From positions 1 through 64,000 of the forward strand of contig NZ_LWQS01000071.1 in NCBI RefSeq assembly GCF_001650695.1: a stretch of DNA of 64,000 nucleotides, read 5' to 3'. Position 1 is the first letter of the stretch, and each line of letters starts with the position of its first letter. Of the stretch, positions 8,651 through 17,605 are shown piece by piece. The translations under genes were made by a program, and so were the position numbers. A model generated the notes under the pieces. That model saw only the letters and a program-made list of their open reading frames with translations. It made no database searches and had not been told where the DNA came from. The DNA is from Chloroflexus islandicus. Lineage in GTDB: Bacteria; Chloroflexota; Chloroflexia; Chloroflexales; Chloroflexaceae.

Positions 8651-9695
8651 GCTGCCGGCGGAACCAGTCGCTGGTCAGGGTGATGTTGGCCATATCGATC
8701 GGCAATGAGATATGGCTGGCGAACGGCAACAGATGGTATTCGGCCCAACCGGCGGCAAGCGAAGCGATTTCGGCGGCTGCCGCCGGCGGGACAATGGCAT
8801 CGCGGCCTGCGTAAACCATCAGTGTAGGTGGCGGAGGTTGGCGCTGGGCTATGATTCGCAAGCTGCCGGGCACGTCGAGCGCGTCGAACAGATCCCACGT
8901 GCCGATCGTGGCCCGGATGCCGCTCGTCTGCCATGCGTTGATCACGTGATCGATGGCGCCATCGCGGAACAGATGCAGCATGCGCAGTTGCACAATGGCA
9001 ATTGCTTCCCGAATCTGCACCTGACGGTATTGGCGCGCATCGAGCCGGAGTCGCGGCGGCACTTCCCACAGCGCGAGCGCATCAACTGGCGCACCGTTGG
9101 CGACAGCGCGAGCCAGCACGGCGCCGCCTAAACTCATGCCAAGTGCGCCGATCCGGCAGTAGCGTGCTTGTAGCCAAACCAGCGGATCAGCGACACTCTC
9201 AACCATCTGCGGGAACGACTGCGGGCGCGGGCTTTCGCCATGGCCGTCAAGGTCGATCAGCACGACCGCTAAGCCGCGCGCAATCAAGGCATCGACCAGC
9301 CGCCATGCGTAAAACGTTTTGTCGCAACCCGACCCATGCGTTACGAGCACGGCGGCGGCGGCGCCGCCGCGGGGCACGATGTGCAAGGCCGGCACCGGGC
9401 CATGGCGCGCGGGCAGATCGAGCCGGGTAATGTGGCGATCAGCATAGATTCCCGGTTGGAGCTGCCGGCGCGGGTTGAGTTGGCGCCGGCGCAAGGTAGC
9501 TAGGCTAAGCTGAATAATGAGCGCCGGTAGCAAGAGGGCGATGGCCGCGCGCCAACTTGCTGCCGGTAGACGCCAACTCAGCGCCGCTAGCGGGATAGCG
9601 AGCCGTTCGCTCCAGCTTAGGCCGCGCAATCCGGCCAGATTGGCGAGTGTATTGTAGAGGGTGATCAGGCGGAAGAGTGTAGCCAGCAGACGCAC
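8568..9695 (-). CDS. alpha/beta hydrolase with N-terminal membrane segment
   Basis: 375 residues, GTG start at 9695 with GAGG five bases upstream. Hydrophobic stretches near residues 30-45 and 50-68 suggest a membrane anchor. The hydrolase fold shows the oxyanion-side VTHGSG motif, the nucleophile elbow GMSLGG, a candidate acid in YAGRDAIVP and a candidate His in FASHISLP. Substrate unknown; esterase or lipase-like activity is the family default. The start lies only 9 bases from the divergent mnmE start, so the two promoters must lie inside the opposite genes. The last ~23 codons run into clpP on the other strand. Confidence 0.72.
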   Translation of the reverse strand: MRLLATLFRLITLYNTLANLAGLRGLSWSERLAIPLAALSWRLPAASWRAAIALLLPALIIQLSLATLRRRQLNPRRQLQPGIYADRHITRLDLPARHGPVPALHIVPRGGAAAAVLVTHGSGCDKTFYAWRLVDALIARGLAVVLIDLDGHGESPRPQSFPQMVESVADPLVWLQARYCRIGALGMSLGGAVLARAVANGAPVDALALWEVPPRLRLDARQYRQVQIREAIAIVQLRMLHLFRDGAIDHVINAWQTSGIRATIGTWDLFDALDVPGSLRIIAQRQPPPPTLMVYAGRDAIVPPAAAAEIASLAAGWAEYHLLPFASHISLPIDMANITLTSDWFRRQLTAAAGSEWRQSSRTRAPATRSCKNRG

Positions 9696-9704
9696 GGAAC
9701 CTCA

Positions 9705-11063
9705 ATGAGCGACACGATTGCAGCGATTGCGACCCCTCCCGGTGAGGGTGGCATTGGTATTATACGGCTAAGTGGGCCAGATGCTCAATCGATTGCGCTG
9801 AAGATCTTCCGTCCGGCGCGGGCGGGCCGGTTGCGCAGCCATCGGGTGCGCTATGGGCATGTGATCGGGCCTAATGGGGCAGTGATTGATGAAGCGTTAC
9901 TGACCTTCATGGCCGCGCCGCACAGTTTTACCCGCGAAGACGTCGTTGAAATCTCTTGCCATGGGGGCGCGTTGCCGGTACAGCTCACGCTGGAAGCGGC
10001 CTTAGCTGCCGGCGCGCGCTTGGCCAATCCCGGCGAATTTACCATGCGCGCCTTTTTGAACGGGCGGATCGATCTGAGCCAAGCTGAGGCCACGCTCGAT
10101 GTGATTCGGGCGCAGACGAGCGCGGGGTTGGCGGTGGCGCAGGCCCAACTTGGCGGGTGGCTGGCGCGGGAAGTGCGGGCAGCGCGGGCCGCCTTGCTCG
10201 AACCGCTGGCCTACATCACTGCGCTGATCGACTTCCCGGAAGAGGGGATCGAGCCGCAGGCAGTGGCTGAGCCAGTGGCGCAAGCGTTAGCGACGGTAGA
10301 GCGGTTGTTGGCTGGGGCCGATCAGGGGATGGTGATCCGCAACGGCGCGCGGGTGGCATTGGTCGGGCGGCCTAATGTCGGCAAATCGAGTTTGCTCAAC
10401 GCTTTGTTGCGGGTCGAGCGGGCGATTGTGACGCCGATCCCCGGCACTACCCGCGATACGCTCGAAGAGACGGCCAATCTGGCCGGGGTGCCGGTGGTGT
10501 TGATCGACACTGCCGGCATGCGGGCCAGTGATGATCCGGTGGAACAGATTGGGGTTGAGCGGGCGCGATCGGCGTTGGCCAGCGCTGATCTGGCATTGTT
10601 AGTGTTCGATGCCCAGCAACCGTTTACCGCCGAAGATGCGGCGATGCTGTCAGCCACTGCCGAACGGCCAACCATTATTGTCTGGAACAAATGCGATGAT
10701 CCGGCCAGCGCGCCGCCGCCGGCACCGGAGCATCCGCGCAGTGTGGCGGTCGTAGCCTGCTCGGCGCGTTACGGTCATGGGATCGATCACCTCGCCACCA
10801 CGATTGCAGCGACGTTGCTCGGCGGCACATTACCGGCGATGGGAACCACCCATCTGGTCAGCAACCCGCGCCATCGCGCCGCCTTGCGCCGGGCGGTTGA
10901 GTTTTTGCGCGCTGCCCAAGAGACCTTAGCGACCAATGCGGCGACCGATCTGCTGGCTGCCGATCTGACCGGCGCCGCCAATGCGCTCGGCGAGATCACC
11001 GGCGAGACGGTGGGCGAAGACCTGCTCGATGTGATCTTCAGCCGGTTTTGCATCGGCAAGTAG
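9705..11063 (+). CDS. mnmE: tRNA uridine-5-carboxymethylaminomethyl(34) GTPase
   Basis: 452 residues, typical length. The N-terminal folate-binding TrmE domain starts with DTIAAIATPPGEGGIGIIRL. A helical domain follows, with an inserted G domain: P loop GRPNVGKS (221-228), TRDT, DTAG and NKCD. The C terminus is FCIGK with the essential Cys449. With MnmG, MnmE modifies the wobble uridine of tRNAs using methylene-THF, GTP and ammonium or glycine. It is divergent from the hydrolase with 9 bases between start codons and is followed by pgk after 54 bases. All key motifs are intact. Confidence 0.96.
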   Translation: MSDTIAAIATPPGEGGIGIIRLSGPDAQSIALKIFRPARAGRLRSHRVRYGHVIGPNGAVIDEALLTFMAAPHSFTREDVVEISCHGGALPVQLTLEAALAAGARLANPGEFTMRAFLNGRIDLSQAEATLDVIRAQTSAGLAVAQAQLGGWLAREVRAARAALLEPLAYITALIDFPEEGIEPQAVAEPVAQALATVERLLAGADQGMVIRNGARVALVGRPNVGKSSLLNALLRVERAIVTPIPGTTRDTLEETANLAGVPVVLIDTAGMRASDDPVEQIGVERARSALASADLALLVFDAQQPFTAEDAAMLSATAERPTIIVWNKCDDPASAPPPAPEHPRSVAVVACSARYGHGIDHLATTIAATLLGGTLPAMGTTHLVSNPRHRAALRRAVEFLRAAQETLATNAATDLLAADLTGAANALGEITGETVGEDLLDVIFSRFCIGK

Positions 11064-11078
11064 CCACTGTGTTACAAT
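11048..11078 (+). promoter_or_regulatory. candidate promoter of pgk
   Basis: Extended -10 TGTTACAAT (TACAAT at 11073-11078) with a weak TTGCAT at 11048-11053 and a 19-base spacer, inside the 3' end of mnmE and 40 bases ahead of pgk. Plausible but not strong. Confidence 0.4.
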
Positions 11079-11117
11079 GGCACTGTGCCGTTACACCGCG
11101 AATAAGGAGGAACGCGC

Positions 11118-12320
11118 ATGAATAAGAAGACCATCCGCGATGTGGATTGGGCCGGGAAACGCGCGCTCGTGCGGGTTGATTTCAACGTACCGCTCGATGA
11201 TCAGGGTCTGATTACCGATGACACGCGCATCCGAGCGGCGTTGCCGACGATTCGGTATCTGTTGGAACACGGCGCCAGCGTCGTGTTGATGTCACACCTT
11301 GGGCGGCCCAAAGGCAAGCCCGATCCGAAGTATAGCTTGCGTCCGGTGGTTGAGCGCTTGTTTGAGTTGCTGCCGGAAGCGACTGAGGTCAAGAAGACGG
11401 AAGCCATTACCGGCCCAGCCGCCGAAGCAGCGGTGGCTATGCTCAAGCCGGGGCAGGTACTGGTGCTGGAGAACACCCGCTTCGATCCGCGGGAAGAGAA
11501 GAATGATCCGCAGATGGCCGCCGAGCTGGCCAAGCTGGGTGACGTGTATGTCAACGATGCGTTTGGCACCGCGCACCGCGCCAATGCCAGCACCGAGGGC
11601 GTGGCGCATTATTTGCCGGCGGTGGCCGGTTTCCTGATGGAGAAAGAATTGGCCTACATCGGCGGTGCGCTGAACAATCCGCAGCGCCCGTTTGTGACCG
11701 TGATCGGTGGCGCCAAAATCAGCGATAAGATTGGCGTGATCGAGAACTTGCTCGGCAAGGTTGATGCGCTGCTGATTGGTGGCGGAATGGCCAATACCTT
11801 CTTGCTGGCGAAGGGGTTGAATCTTGGCGACTCGCTGGTGGAACCGGATAGTGTCGCAGTGGCGCAGCAACTGATGGCCAAGGCCGAAGAGCGCGGCGCG
11901 CGGCTGCTCTTGCCGGTCGATGTGGTGATCGCCGATGCGTTCAGCGCTGAGGCTCAGCGGCAGGTGGTTGATGTTAACGCCATTCCAGATGGTTGGCGGG
12001 TACTCGATATTGGGCCAAAGACGATTGAGCTGTACAGCGCCGAGATCCGGTCGGCGCGGACGGTGATCTGGAATGGCCCGATGGGGGTGTTTGAGCTGGA
12101 GCCGTTTGCTGCCGGTACGCGGGCGATTGCTCAAGCGATGGCGGAAGCTTCGGCGAACGGCGCGATCACGATTGTCGGCGGCGGTGATAGCGTCGCGGCG
12201 GTCGAGCAGGCTGGGTTGGCTGAGAAGATGTCACACGTCAGCACCGGCGGCGGCGCGTCGCTTGAGTTGCTCGAAGGGCGGGTGCTGCCCGGTGTCGCTG
12301 CATTGCAAGACGCTGAGTAA
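11118..12320 (+). CDS. pgk: phosphoglycerate kinase
   Basis: 400 residues, the usual size. Conserved motifs include the N-terminal substrate-binding VRVDFNVP, Rxxxx[12 protein letters not shown], the hinge and ADP-binding GGAKISDK, and the C-terminal GGGDSVAAV with STGGGASLE. It interconverts 1,3-bisphosphoglycerate plus ADP and 3-phosphoglycerate plus ATP in the cytosol. AAGGAGG nine bases before the ATG is one of the best ribosome binding sites in the window, consistent with high expression. Two strong hairpins follow the stop codon. Confidence 0.97.
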   Translation: MNKKTIRDVDWAGKRALVRVDFNVPLDDQGLITDDTRIRAALPTIRYLLEHGASVVLMSHLGRPKGKPDPKYSLRPVVERLFELLPEATEVKKTEAITGPAAEAAVAMLKPGQVLVLENTRFDPREEKNDPQMAAELAKLGDVYVNDAFGTAHRANASTEGVAHYLPAVAGFLMEKELAYIGGALNNPQRPFVTVIGGAKISDKIGVIENLLGKVDALLIGGGMANTFLLAKGLNLGDSLVEPDSVAVAQQLMAKAEERGARLLLPVDVVIADAFSAEAQRQVVDVNAIPDGWRVLDIGPKTIELYSAEIRSARTVIWNGPMGVFELEPFAAGTRAIAQAMAEASANGAITIVGGGDSVAAVEQAGLAEKMSHVSTGGGASLELLEGRVLPGVAALQDAE

Positions 12321-12326
12321 GCGAAT

Positions 12327-12359
12327 GGCAAGGGACACGGCAGCACCGTGTCCCTTGCC
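12327..12359. terminator. 14-bp perfect hairpin after pgk
   Basis: 12327-12340 pairs perfectly with 12346-12359 (loop CAGCA); the stem core is GGGACACGG. It lies between convergent genes and has no T-run. It probably acts as a terminator or RNA stabiliser for pgk. Confidence 0.6.
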
Positions 12360-12381
12360 CATGATGGCGGATCGGGATCAG

Positions 12382-12406
12382 CGGGACACGGCGTTGCCGT
12401 GTCCCG
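12382..12406. terminator. second hairpin with the same GGGACACGG core
   Basis: 12382-12392 pairs with 12396-12406 (11 bp, loop GTT). The stem repeats the GGGACACGG core of the hairpin 40 bases upstream, so the two are a duplicated element. It also lies just past the stop of the facing gene at 12413. Confidence 0.55.
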
Positions 12407-12412
12407 AGCGCA

Positions 12413-13762
12413 TTATGGCACATTAGTGGTGTCAGCAATCGCAGCTTCTTCCCACGGCTCGACATTGCCGGCCCAATCGCGGGCGCGCACGCGGAAGGCG
12501 AACTGCTTGCCCTCATCGGGGCCAAACCACGCGCTCAGATCAGTTGTCTCTTTCTTCCAATCAGTCCAACCGCCATCGGGCAACAACCGTACCTGCACAT
12601 CGTAGCTAGCGATACCGGTCATATCATCGTTGCCGCCCCATTTGATCGAGAAGCCGTTGCCGGCGCGCGTCATCGAAAGAATCTGGGTATTGGGCGGGGT
12701 CGTATCGCTGCGCGGTTCCCATGCAATTGCGTCGTAACGCACGGACATGCCGCGATCACCGGTGAGGTCGCTGAGGAAGACCTGCGGCACTTCGTTGCCG
12801 GGGCCGCCAAAGTAATAGGTGCCGAGTGAAGCCCACTGGCCGCTGGCTGAACGTTGGTCAAGCGTCACTTCAGTCGTCGCTCCGGCATGGCTGATCCGGT
12901 AACGGGCGCTGGTGGTAGCTGGATTGCCGCAGGTTGGGATGTAGGCTTTGACCTCATAGAAACCGGGGTTGAGGTTGGGCGCAGTCCATGCTGCGGCAGT
13001 GGTCGCTTTGGCTGGATCAGTGGTGGAATAGGTCCATTGATGCTGGCCATTCAAGCCGCACCGTTCTTCGTACCAATCCTTGCCAACCGGGTCAAACGCC
13101 GTATCAGTATTATCAATGGTGAACGCACCTTCGGGCGCGGTAACGGTTTCTTGCGCAGCATCATCGGTGAACTGGCTGGGACCAACCTCAACCGCATCAC
13201 CGGGACCGGGGTCTTCGCCAAGCCAGAGGAAGGTGACGTAGACATAATCGCTACGAGTCATACCGAGGTCGTCCCAGAACGTACCATCAGCGATATCGAT
13301 CCCGTTGGGGAGGGTAATCCGCCGGCCCCACTCATCGCGGCCACCGTTGTAGCCATGGAAGTAGGCTGCTTCGGCCATTGGCATACCGATCGGCAGGTCG
13401 CTGTAACGGCGGTTCGGGTTCCAATAATCGTCGCGCGTATTCCACGGCCCGACATCCCAGACGGGCACCACCACGGAACGGCCGTTGTAGGTAAGGCGAA
13501 CTTTGAACTTATCGGTGCCTTTGGGTGAGAGCGCGCACCAACAGGGTAGGGCCACGAACCGGTCGCGGGGTTGGATAATGTGGCCATTAGCGGTGCGGTA
13601 GCCAACCAGACCTTCACGAGTGGCGAAGATGCGGTACGTGGGGGCGACGGGTGGCTGCTGGGACGGTGCGGTCGTCGGGGCGGCCTGTACGTGGGCGATG
13701 GCGGTCGAAAGCACGACCAGCACAGCGACAATCAAGCCGCGGCGAACGATGCTTCCTCTCAT
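12413..13762 (-). CDS. secreted protein with double-psi-barrel-like and golvesin-like domains
   Basis: 449 residues. The signal peptide is ~1-28 (RRGLIVAVLVVLSTAIAHVQA). Residues ~55-150 (RDRFVALP, NGRSVVVPVWDVGPWN) resemble the double-psi beta-barrel of RlpA-type proteins. Residues ~215-350 resemble the golvesin C-terminal/xanthan lyase CBM-like beta domain (GFYEVKAYIP, RYRISHAG, YYFGG). A final ~90 residues look like a fibronectin III-like domain (TPPNTQIL...VQVRLLPDGGWTDW). No catalytic site is obvious. I infer a cell-surface or sheath-associated carbohydrate-binding protein. A leader with GGAGGAAA sits just ahead of the start on the minus strand. The first of three minus-strand secreted-protein genes. 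Confidence 0.7.
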   Translation of the reverse strand: MRGSIVRRGLIVAVLVVLSTAIAHVQAAPTTAPSQQPPVAPTYRIFATREGLVGYRTANGHIIQPRDRFVALPCWCALSPKGTDKFKVRLTYNGRSVVVPVWDVGPWNTRDDYWNPNRRYSDLPIGMPMAEAAYFHGYNGGRDEWGRRITLPNGIDIADGTFWDDLGMTRSDYVYVTFLWLGEDPGPGDAVEVGPSQFTDDAAQETVTAPEGAFTIDNTDTAFDPVGKDWYEERCGLNGQHQWTYSTTDPAKATTAAAWTAPNLNPGFYEVKAYIPTCGNPATTSARYRISHAGATTEVTLDQRSASGQWASLGTYYFGGPGNEVPQVFLSDLTGDRGMSVRYDAIAWEPRSDTTPPNTQILSMTRAGNGFSIKWGGNDDMTGIASYDVQVRLLPDGGWTDWKKETTDLSAWFGPDEGKQFAFRVRARDWAGNVEPWEEAAIADTTNVP

Positions 13763-14025
13763 ACAGTCTGTTTCCTCCTTTTATGGCGGCATTCGGCACA
13801 GTGTGCCGGGCAGACGCGGGGCAGCCGCCGCGTGGTGGGGCATGCTGGCTTGGATACACGCCACCATTACCCCGTCATGGGATAATCTGAATGTGCGTCT
13901 GCCGGGGCGCCGCTTGGTGCGCTGCAAGGCGCAATAGCGTGGTAAGCGGTAGATCTGGCAAACAGAGCCAGCGCTTTGCGGCGCCCGCCCAATCAAGCCG
14001 GAGCAACGGGCTCCGGGGTGTTGTG
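13763..14025. other. intergenic region with weak terminator of the DUF3048 gene
   Basis: About 260 bp. A CCGGAGC/GCTCCGG hairpin (13998-14004 with 14010-14016) lies 10 bases past the stop of the DUF3048 gene and could end that transcript, although no T-run follows on the minus strand. No coding potential is seen. Confidence 0.4.
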
Positions 14026-15195
14026 TTAGCGCCCGCCCTCAACCGTCAGATTGGCGAGGTCGGGAATGGCGGCGATCCAGACCGAGCCGGGTGCGAGCGG
14101 CACTTCGTTGCCATCAGCATCAACGAGGTAGAGCTGGGCATAGCCTGCCGCTTTGCGCCATGTGGCCTCGATCATGCGGCCATCGCGGAAGATGCGGGCC
14201 GGGCCTTCGCCGATCACATCCTGCTCGATGCGCCCTTTCGGATCATTCGGGATAGGCCGTTCGGGCACCTCGAGAATGACAACATTCTTGAACTGCAACT
14301 GCGCGCCGGTGGCAGCATCGACGTGCGGACGATTGCCGCGCAGATAGCGATAGCTATTCGTGGCCGGATCGTACTGCCAGCCGACGCTTGCTTCGCGGTA
14401 AATGAAGAAATAGCGTAATGCCTGTTGGGTTGGCCGTTCGGAGGGTGGCGCTTCGGGTGAATAGGTGAACCCGATCTCTGCCAAGCCTTCCACTGGCCGA
14501 TCATTTGCCGCAGCAAACTGGGCGATATTGGCGCTATTGGTATACAGGTTGTGCGGCGCGCTGCGATCGCGGGTGCGGTAGAAATACCCGCTGGCATTGC
14601 CGCGCAGCGCATCCATATTGATCAATTCGATCGAGGTTTCAGCCAGTAATAAGCCTTCGGGAGAACCGCCGGCATGCACATAGACAGCGCGGAAGCCCTT
14701 GGCCCATTCGACATAATACGAGCGGGCGCTGCGGACTGGGCCGATCACCGGGACATCAGGCGAAATGCCGGGGATAAAGATCGCCATATAGCGAGTAATG
14801 CCGAACTCGGCCAACGCCTCGAACACGATGGCCGCCTTATCCATCCCGGTTTGCGGGTAGGCATTGGGATGGTTATCGTACATCACCGCAAAGGGCCGGC
14901 TCGTGACCGAACCGCGCGGCACGGCGAGCGGCGCAGTGATGGGTTCAGGAGTGGCAGTGGGCGCTGGAGTGGCGGTCGGTTCAGGGGTGGCGGTCGGTTC
15001 GGGGGTAGCGGTCGGTTCGGGCGTTGCGGTGGGCGGAAGGGTTGGCACGGCTGTTGGCTGCGGGGTGTCTGGCAGCCGGGTGGCAACATCGATAGCTGTA
15101 GGCAGTGGCGCTGGCTCATTGGCTGCTGCCGCACCACATGCGCTGATTAACAACACACTGAGCAACAGGGCTAGTGCAGAAAAGCTACTCCTCAT
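14026..15195 (-). CDS. DUF3048-family lipoprotein
   Basis: 389 residues from the ATG at 15195. That start was chosen because AAGGAAAG lies seven bases upstream and the N terminus becomes a lipoprotein signal (LLLSVLLISAC, lipobox ISAC, Cys20); the frame extends 71 codons further upstream but that part looks non-coding. A Pro/Thr linker follows, built of TATPEP-type units (about residues 45-95) and encoded by an 18-bp tandem repeat at ~14945-15040. The rest is the DUF3048/YerB-type domain (RPFAVMYDNHPNAYPQ, GPVRSARSYYVEWA). Family function is unknown. It is likely anchored outside the membrane by lipid, with the linker spanning the envelope. Confidence 0.85.
   Translation of the reverse strand: MRSSFSALALLLSVLLISACGAAAANEPAPLPTAIDVATRLPDTPQPTAVPTLPPTATPEPTATPEPTATPEPTATPAPTATPEPITAPLAVPRGSVTSRPFAVMYDNHPNAYPQTGMDKAAIVFEALAEFGITRYMAIFIPGISPDVPVIGPVRSARSYYVEWAKGFRAVYVHAGGSPEGLLLAETSIELINMDALRGNASGYFYRTRDRSAPHNLYTNSANIAQFAAANDRPVEGLAEIGFTYSPEAPPSERPTQQALRYFFIYREASVGWQYDPATNSYRYLRGNRPHVDAATGAQLQFKNVVILEVPERPIPNDPKGRIEQDVIGEGPARIFRDGRMIEATWRKAAGYAQLYLVDADGNEVPLAPGSVWIAAIPDLANLTVEGGR
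14942..15040. repeat. 18-bp tandem repeats encoding a TATPEP linker
   Basis: About five imperfect 18-bp units (GGCGGTCGGTTCGGGGGT type on the plus strand) inside the DUF3048 gene. They encode Pro/Thr/Glu repeats. Unit number may vary between strains through slippage. Confidence 0.8.
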
Positions 15196-15431
15196 GCATT
15201 TCTTTCCTTGTGTGCCGCAAGTCGTGGCGGAACAACGCGGGCGGCCTATTATACCATGGGTTTGGCGGGGTGCAAGTTGGGCGGTTTGGCGCAGGCACAG
15301 AGGGTTGGGATCGCTGGGCAGTGTGCGATCGGGTTGGGCCGCTTGCGCACGCTCTAGCCTGCTCTTGCTATGGAGTGCGGCAGTGAAACTGCCGCATTCC
15401 ATCCTCAATCATTCGGTAGTACGGGCCATCA
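15196..15431. other. spacer between DUF3048 and CAP genes
   Basis: Holds the upstream region of the DUF3048 gene and the hairpin at 15371-15401. No gene is seen. A minus-strand ATAAT at about 15247-15251 could be part of a -10 for the DUF3048 gene. Confidence 0.35.
15371..15401. terminator. 13-bp hairpin downstream of the CAP gene
   Basis: 15371-15383 pairs with 15389-15401 (one G-T pair, loop TGAAA). It lies 30 bases past the CAP-domain stop. A decayed version of the same element (GGAATGCGGCAGTGAAGC) occurs at 24510-24527, so it belongs to a dispersed hairpin family. No T-run. Confidence 0.55.
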
Positions 15432-16316
15432 TTAACTCCCCGTGCGGAACTGCCACGTGTAGGTAAACGGTTGCCCATCATACGATCCGCTGATCGAGAC
15501 TTCGATCAGGCTATTGGCGGGCAAATTGACGGTAGGGGTGACGGCGATCCCTTTATGGCCGACCGGCAAGCTGGTGGTGCTGGTATGCGGAATGGCATTG
15601 CCGCCGACGACACGCAGATCCGTGCTGCTGATCACCGGCGTACTGCCAAAGTAGCGCCATTGCAACGTAATCGGATATTGGGTCGCCGGCACATCGGTTT
15701 GGTCAATACCGGGGTAGCGCACCGGCCAACCGGGGTAATCAGCATCAGCCCTGTAATTAAAGTAGGAGAGCACATCGAGCGCGGCGCCGTTACAGTGCCA
15801 GTTCACGTTATTCACCCGGCATTTTGCGGTGGCGGTGGTGTAAAACCCAAACCCGAAGGTGGGCGTGGTGGGGTAGAGCAGCCAGATGCGATGGCCGATC
15901 GATTTCATCCAGCTATCAACTGCGTCAGCGGGCTGCCAACTGTTGCCCCATCCAATCCACACATTGCCCTTTTGTGCGCAGATCTGGCCGGTGGGTGAGG
16001 CAAAGGGCTTGGTTGGGTCTTGGTTGTGGGTGATTTGGTTATTTTCGGCCATGTAGCGCGCATGTTCCCAGCAGTTGCTGTTGAGCTCGCTACTTTCAGT
16101 GACCGGCGGCACCCCGGCCCGCGCTCGATAGGCGTTCACCCGCTCTAACCAGTTGGAAGAGAGCGGCGGGTATGTCACCGTGCGGGTGATCAGGGGGATA
16201 AAGATAGTGCGTGGTTGATCTTGCGGCGTTTCTGATTGGGCAACGATGTTGGCCGGCAGTGACAGCAGGACAAGGAGACAGATGACGATTGGATACAAGA
16301 GCAGAGATCGACGCAT
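15432..16316 (-). CDS. secreted CAP-domain (SCP/PR1-like) protein
   Basis: 294 residues. The signal peptide is ~1-26 (LLLYPIVICLLVLLSLPANIVAQ). The CAP fold covers ~55-200: WLERVNAYRARAGVPPV, EHARYMAENNQITH with the conserved His, and a second His in SIGHRIWLLYP, followed by GFGFY. The last ~90 residues resemble a beta-sandwich (RVVGGNAIPHTS, TYTWQFRTG). CAP proteins are extracellular; bacterial members have few known functions. Paired cysteines (C83/C112 and C165/C175 approximately) suggest disulfides. The minus-strand transcript probably ends at the hairpin near 15390. Confidence 0.85.
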   Translation of the reverse strand: MRRSLLLYPIVICLLVLLSLPANIVAQSETPQDQPRTIFIPLITRTVTYPPLSSNWLERVNAYRARAGVPPVTESSELNSNCWEHARYMAENNQITHNQDPTKPFASPTGQICAQKGNVWIGWGNSWQPADAVDSWMKSIGHRIWLLYPTTPTFGFGFYTTATAKCRVNNVNWHCNGAALDVLSYFNYRADADYPGWPVRYPGIDQTDVPATQYPITLQWRYFGSTPVISSTDLRVVGGNAIPHTSTTSLPVGHKGIAVTPTVNLPANSLIEVSISGSYDGQPFTYTWQFRTGS

Positions 16317-16534
16317 AAGATGTAGCTCCCGAATTCCATTATTGATTGGCGCGATCTGTGTAGTAATGTACCAGCCAATCTATGGAGCAGGCAATAGGGT
16401 TTTTATACTATGTTGCGAGTAGTCCCTTGTGCTATGTTCAACCGGCGGCGCGCGCTGAAGCGGGGGATTGCTGCGGTGTATAGGCCCGGCCCTGAAGGGC
16501 CGGGCTAGGCTTACGAAGCCGCTGCGCGGGCTAG

Positions 16535-16880
16535 CCCTCATCCCCCCGCCCCTTCTCCCACCTAACGGCGGGAGAAGGGGAATGTTTGTTTACCGCAGAG
16601 GGCGCGGAGGACGCAGAGGGGGATCCGCTCGGTGGGCGAGAGCAGTTTTGCTGAAGCAGCAGCTAGCAGCGTCCTGCTCCCGCGACGCGGGTCGGGGCCG
16701 GGGGTGCGGGTGATCCCCCTCCCCCAGCGGGGGAGGGGTAAGGGGTGGGGGCAAGCAATTGCGATACCACGACGCAGACGAGTTGGGAGGCGGTGCCATG
16801 CGATGAGTAGCAGCATGCCGCTCTCGTGGGGGATTGCTTCGCCTCGCGTCGCTCGGCTCGCAATGACAACCGGGGTGCGG
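16535..16880. repeat. 346-bp direct repeat, copy 1
   Basis: Aligns base for base with 17087-17432 at an offset of 552. I count four differences (16723 C/G, 16788-16789 AG/CA, 16850 C/T). Starts CCCTCATCCCCCCGCC and ends CCGGGGTGCGG. Confidence 0.92.
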
Positions 16881-16882
16881 GA

Positions 16883-16931
16883 GATTGCTTCGCCTCGCGT
16901 CGCTCGGCTCGCAATGACAACCGGGGTGCGG
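16883..16931. repeat. tandem partial copy of the GATTGCTTCG...CAATGAC element
   Basis: 49 bases repeating 16832-16880 with a 51-base offset, present only next to copy 1. The unit has the form GATTGCTTCG...CGCAATGACA, which recurs at 58968-59560, so it is a dispersed repeat family. Confidence 0.9.
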
Positions 16932-17086
16932 CCCGCAGCAGCGTCTCGCTCCCACGCCAGTGGGAGCGGGGATGGGGTGAGGGCATGGGGCCGAATAGCC
17001 ACAAAGACACGCAAAAGACGCAACAATCGCCCGTTTTTGTGCCTCTTGTGTCTTTTCGCGGCTATTCCACCCGCGTAGTGGGCTGA

Positions 17087-17432
17087 CCCTCATCCCCCCG
17101 CCCCTTCTCCCACCTAACGGCGGGAGAAGGGGAATGTTTGTTTACCGCAGAGGGCGCGGAGGACGCAGAGGGGGATCCGCTCGGTGGGCGAGAGCAGTTT
17201 TGCTGAAGCAGCAGCTAGCAGCGTCCTGCTCCCGCGACGCGGGTCGGGGCCGGGGGTGCGGGTGATCCCCCTCCGCCAGCGGGGGAGGGGTAAGGGGTGG
17301 GGGCAAGCAATTGCGATACCACGACGCAGACGAGTTGGGCAGCGGTGCCATGCGATGAGTAGCAGCATGCCGCTCTCGTGGGGGATTGCTTCGCCTCGCG
17401 TTGCTCGGCTCGCAATGACAACCGGGGTGCGG
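17087..17432. repeat. 346-bp direct repeat, copy 2
   Basis: Second copy of the 16535-16880 unit, about 98.8% identical by my count, ending at CCGGGGTGCGG. Beyond 17432 the two flanks differ. Confidence 0.92.
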
Positions 17433-17576
17433 CACTTCCCAAACTCCTTCGCTCCCTCTGCGGAGCCGGACAGCCGTCCGGCTCTACGGCGCCTTTGCGT
17501 TAAGAGTCTCTGAGTCTTTGCTCGTGTTGCAACAGGGTCATCGGCCCTTATCCCCCGCGCTGTCTCCCTCGATGCG

Positions 17577-17605
17577 TTGCCTTCTCTACGGCACTGTGCT
17601 ACGAT
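17577..17605 (+). promoter_or_regulatory. promoter of the M15 peptidase gene
   Basis: TTGCCT (17577-17582), 17-base spacer, TGTGC extension and TACGAT (17600-17605). Transcription from about 17612 makes the ATG at 17643 the first usable start, with a ~30-base leader. Confidence 0.65.

Noticed and set aside
11292-12134. 280-codon ORF antisense to pgk
   Set aside because: Entirely inside a canonical pgk gene; composition explains it.
14864-15466. Gly/Val-rich 200-codon ORF on the plus strand
   Set aside because: It is the complement of the TATPEP repeat coding region of the DUF3048 lipoprotein.
15001-15490. Riboswitch or attenuator between DUF3048 and CAP genes
   Set aside because: Only a short dispersed hairpin is visible; no conserved aptamer features.
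16562-17513. Several overlapping ORFs of 75-210 codons on both strands in the duplicated repeat block
   Set aside because: They arise from GC-rich repeats, occur in many frames at once, are duplicated with the repeats and show no protein family pattern.
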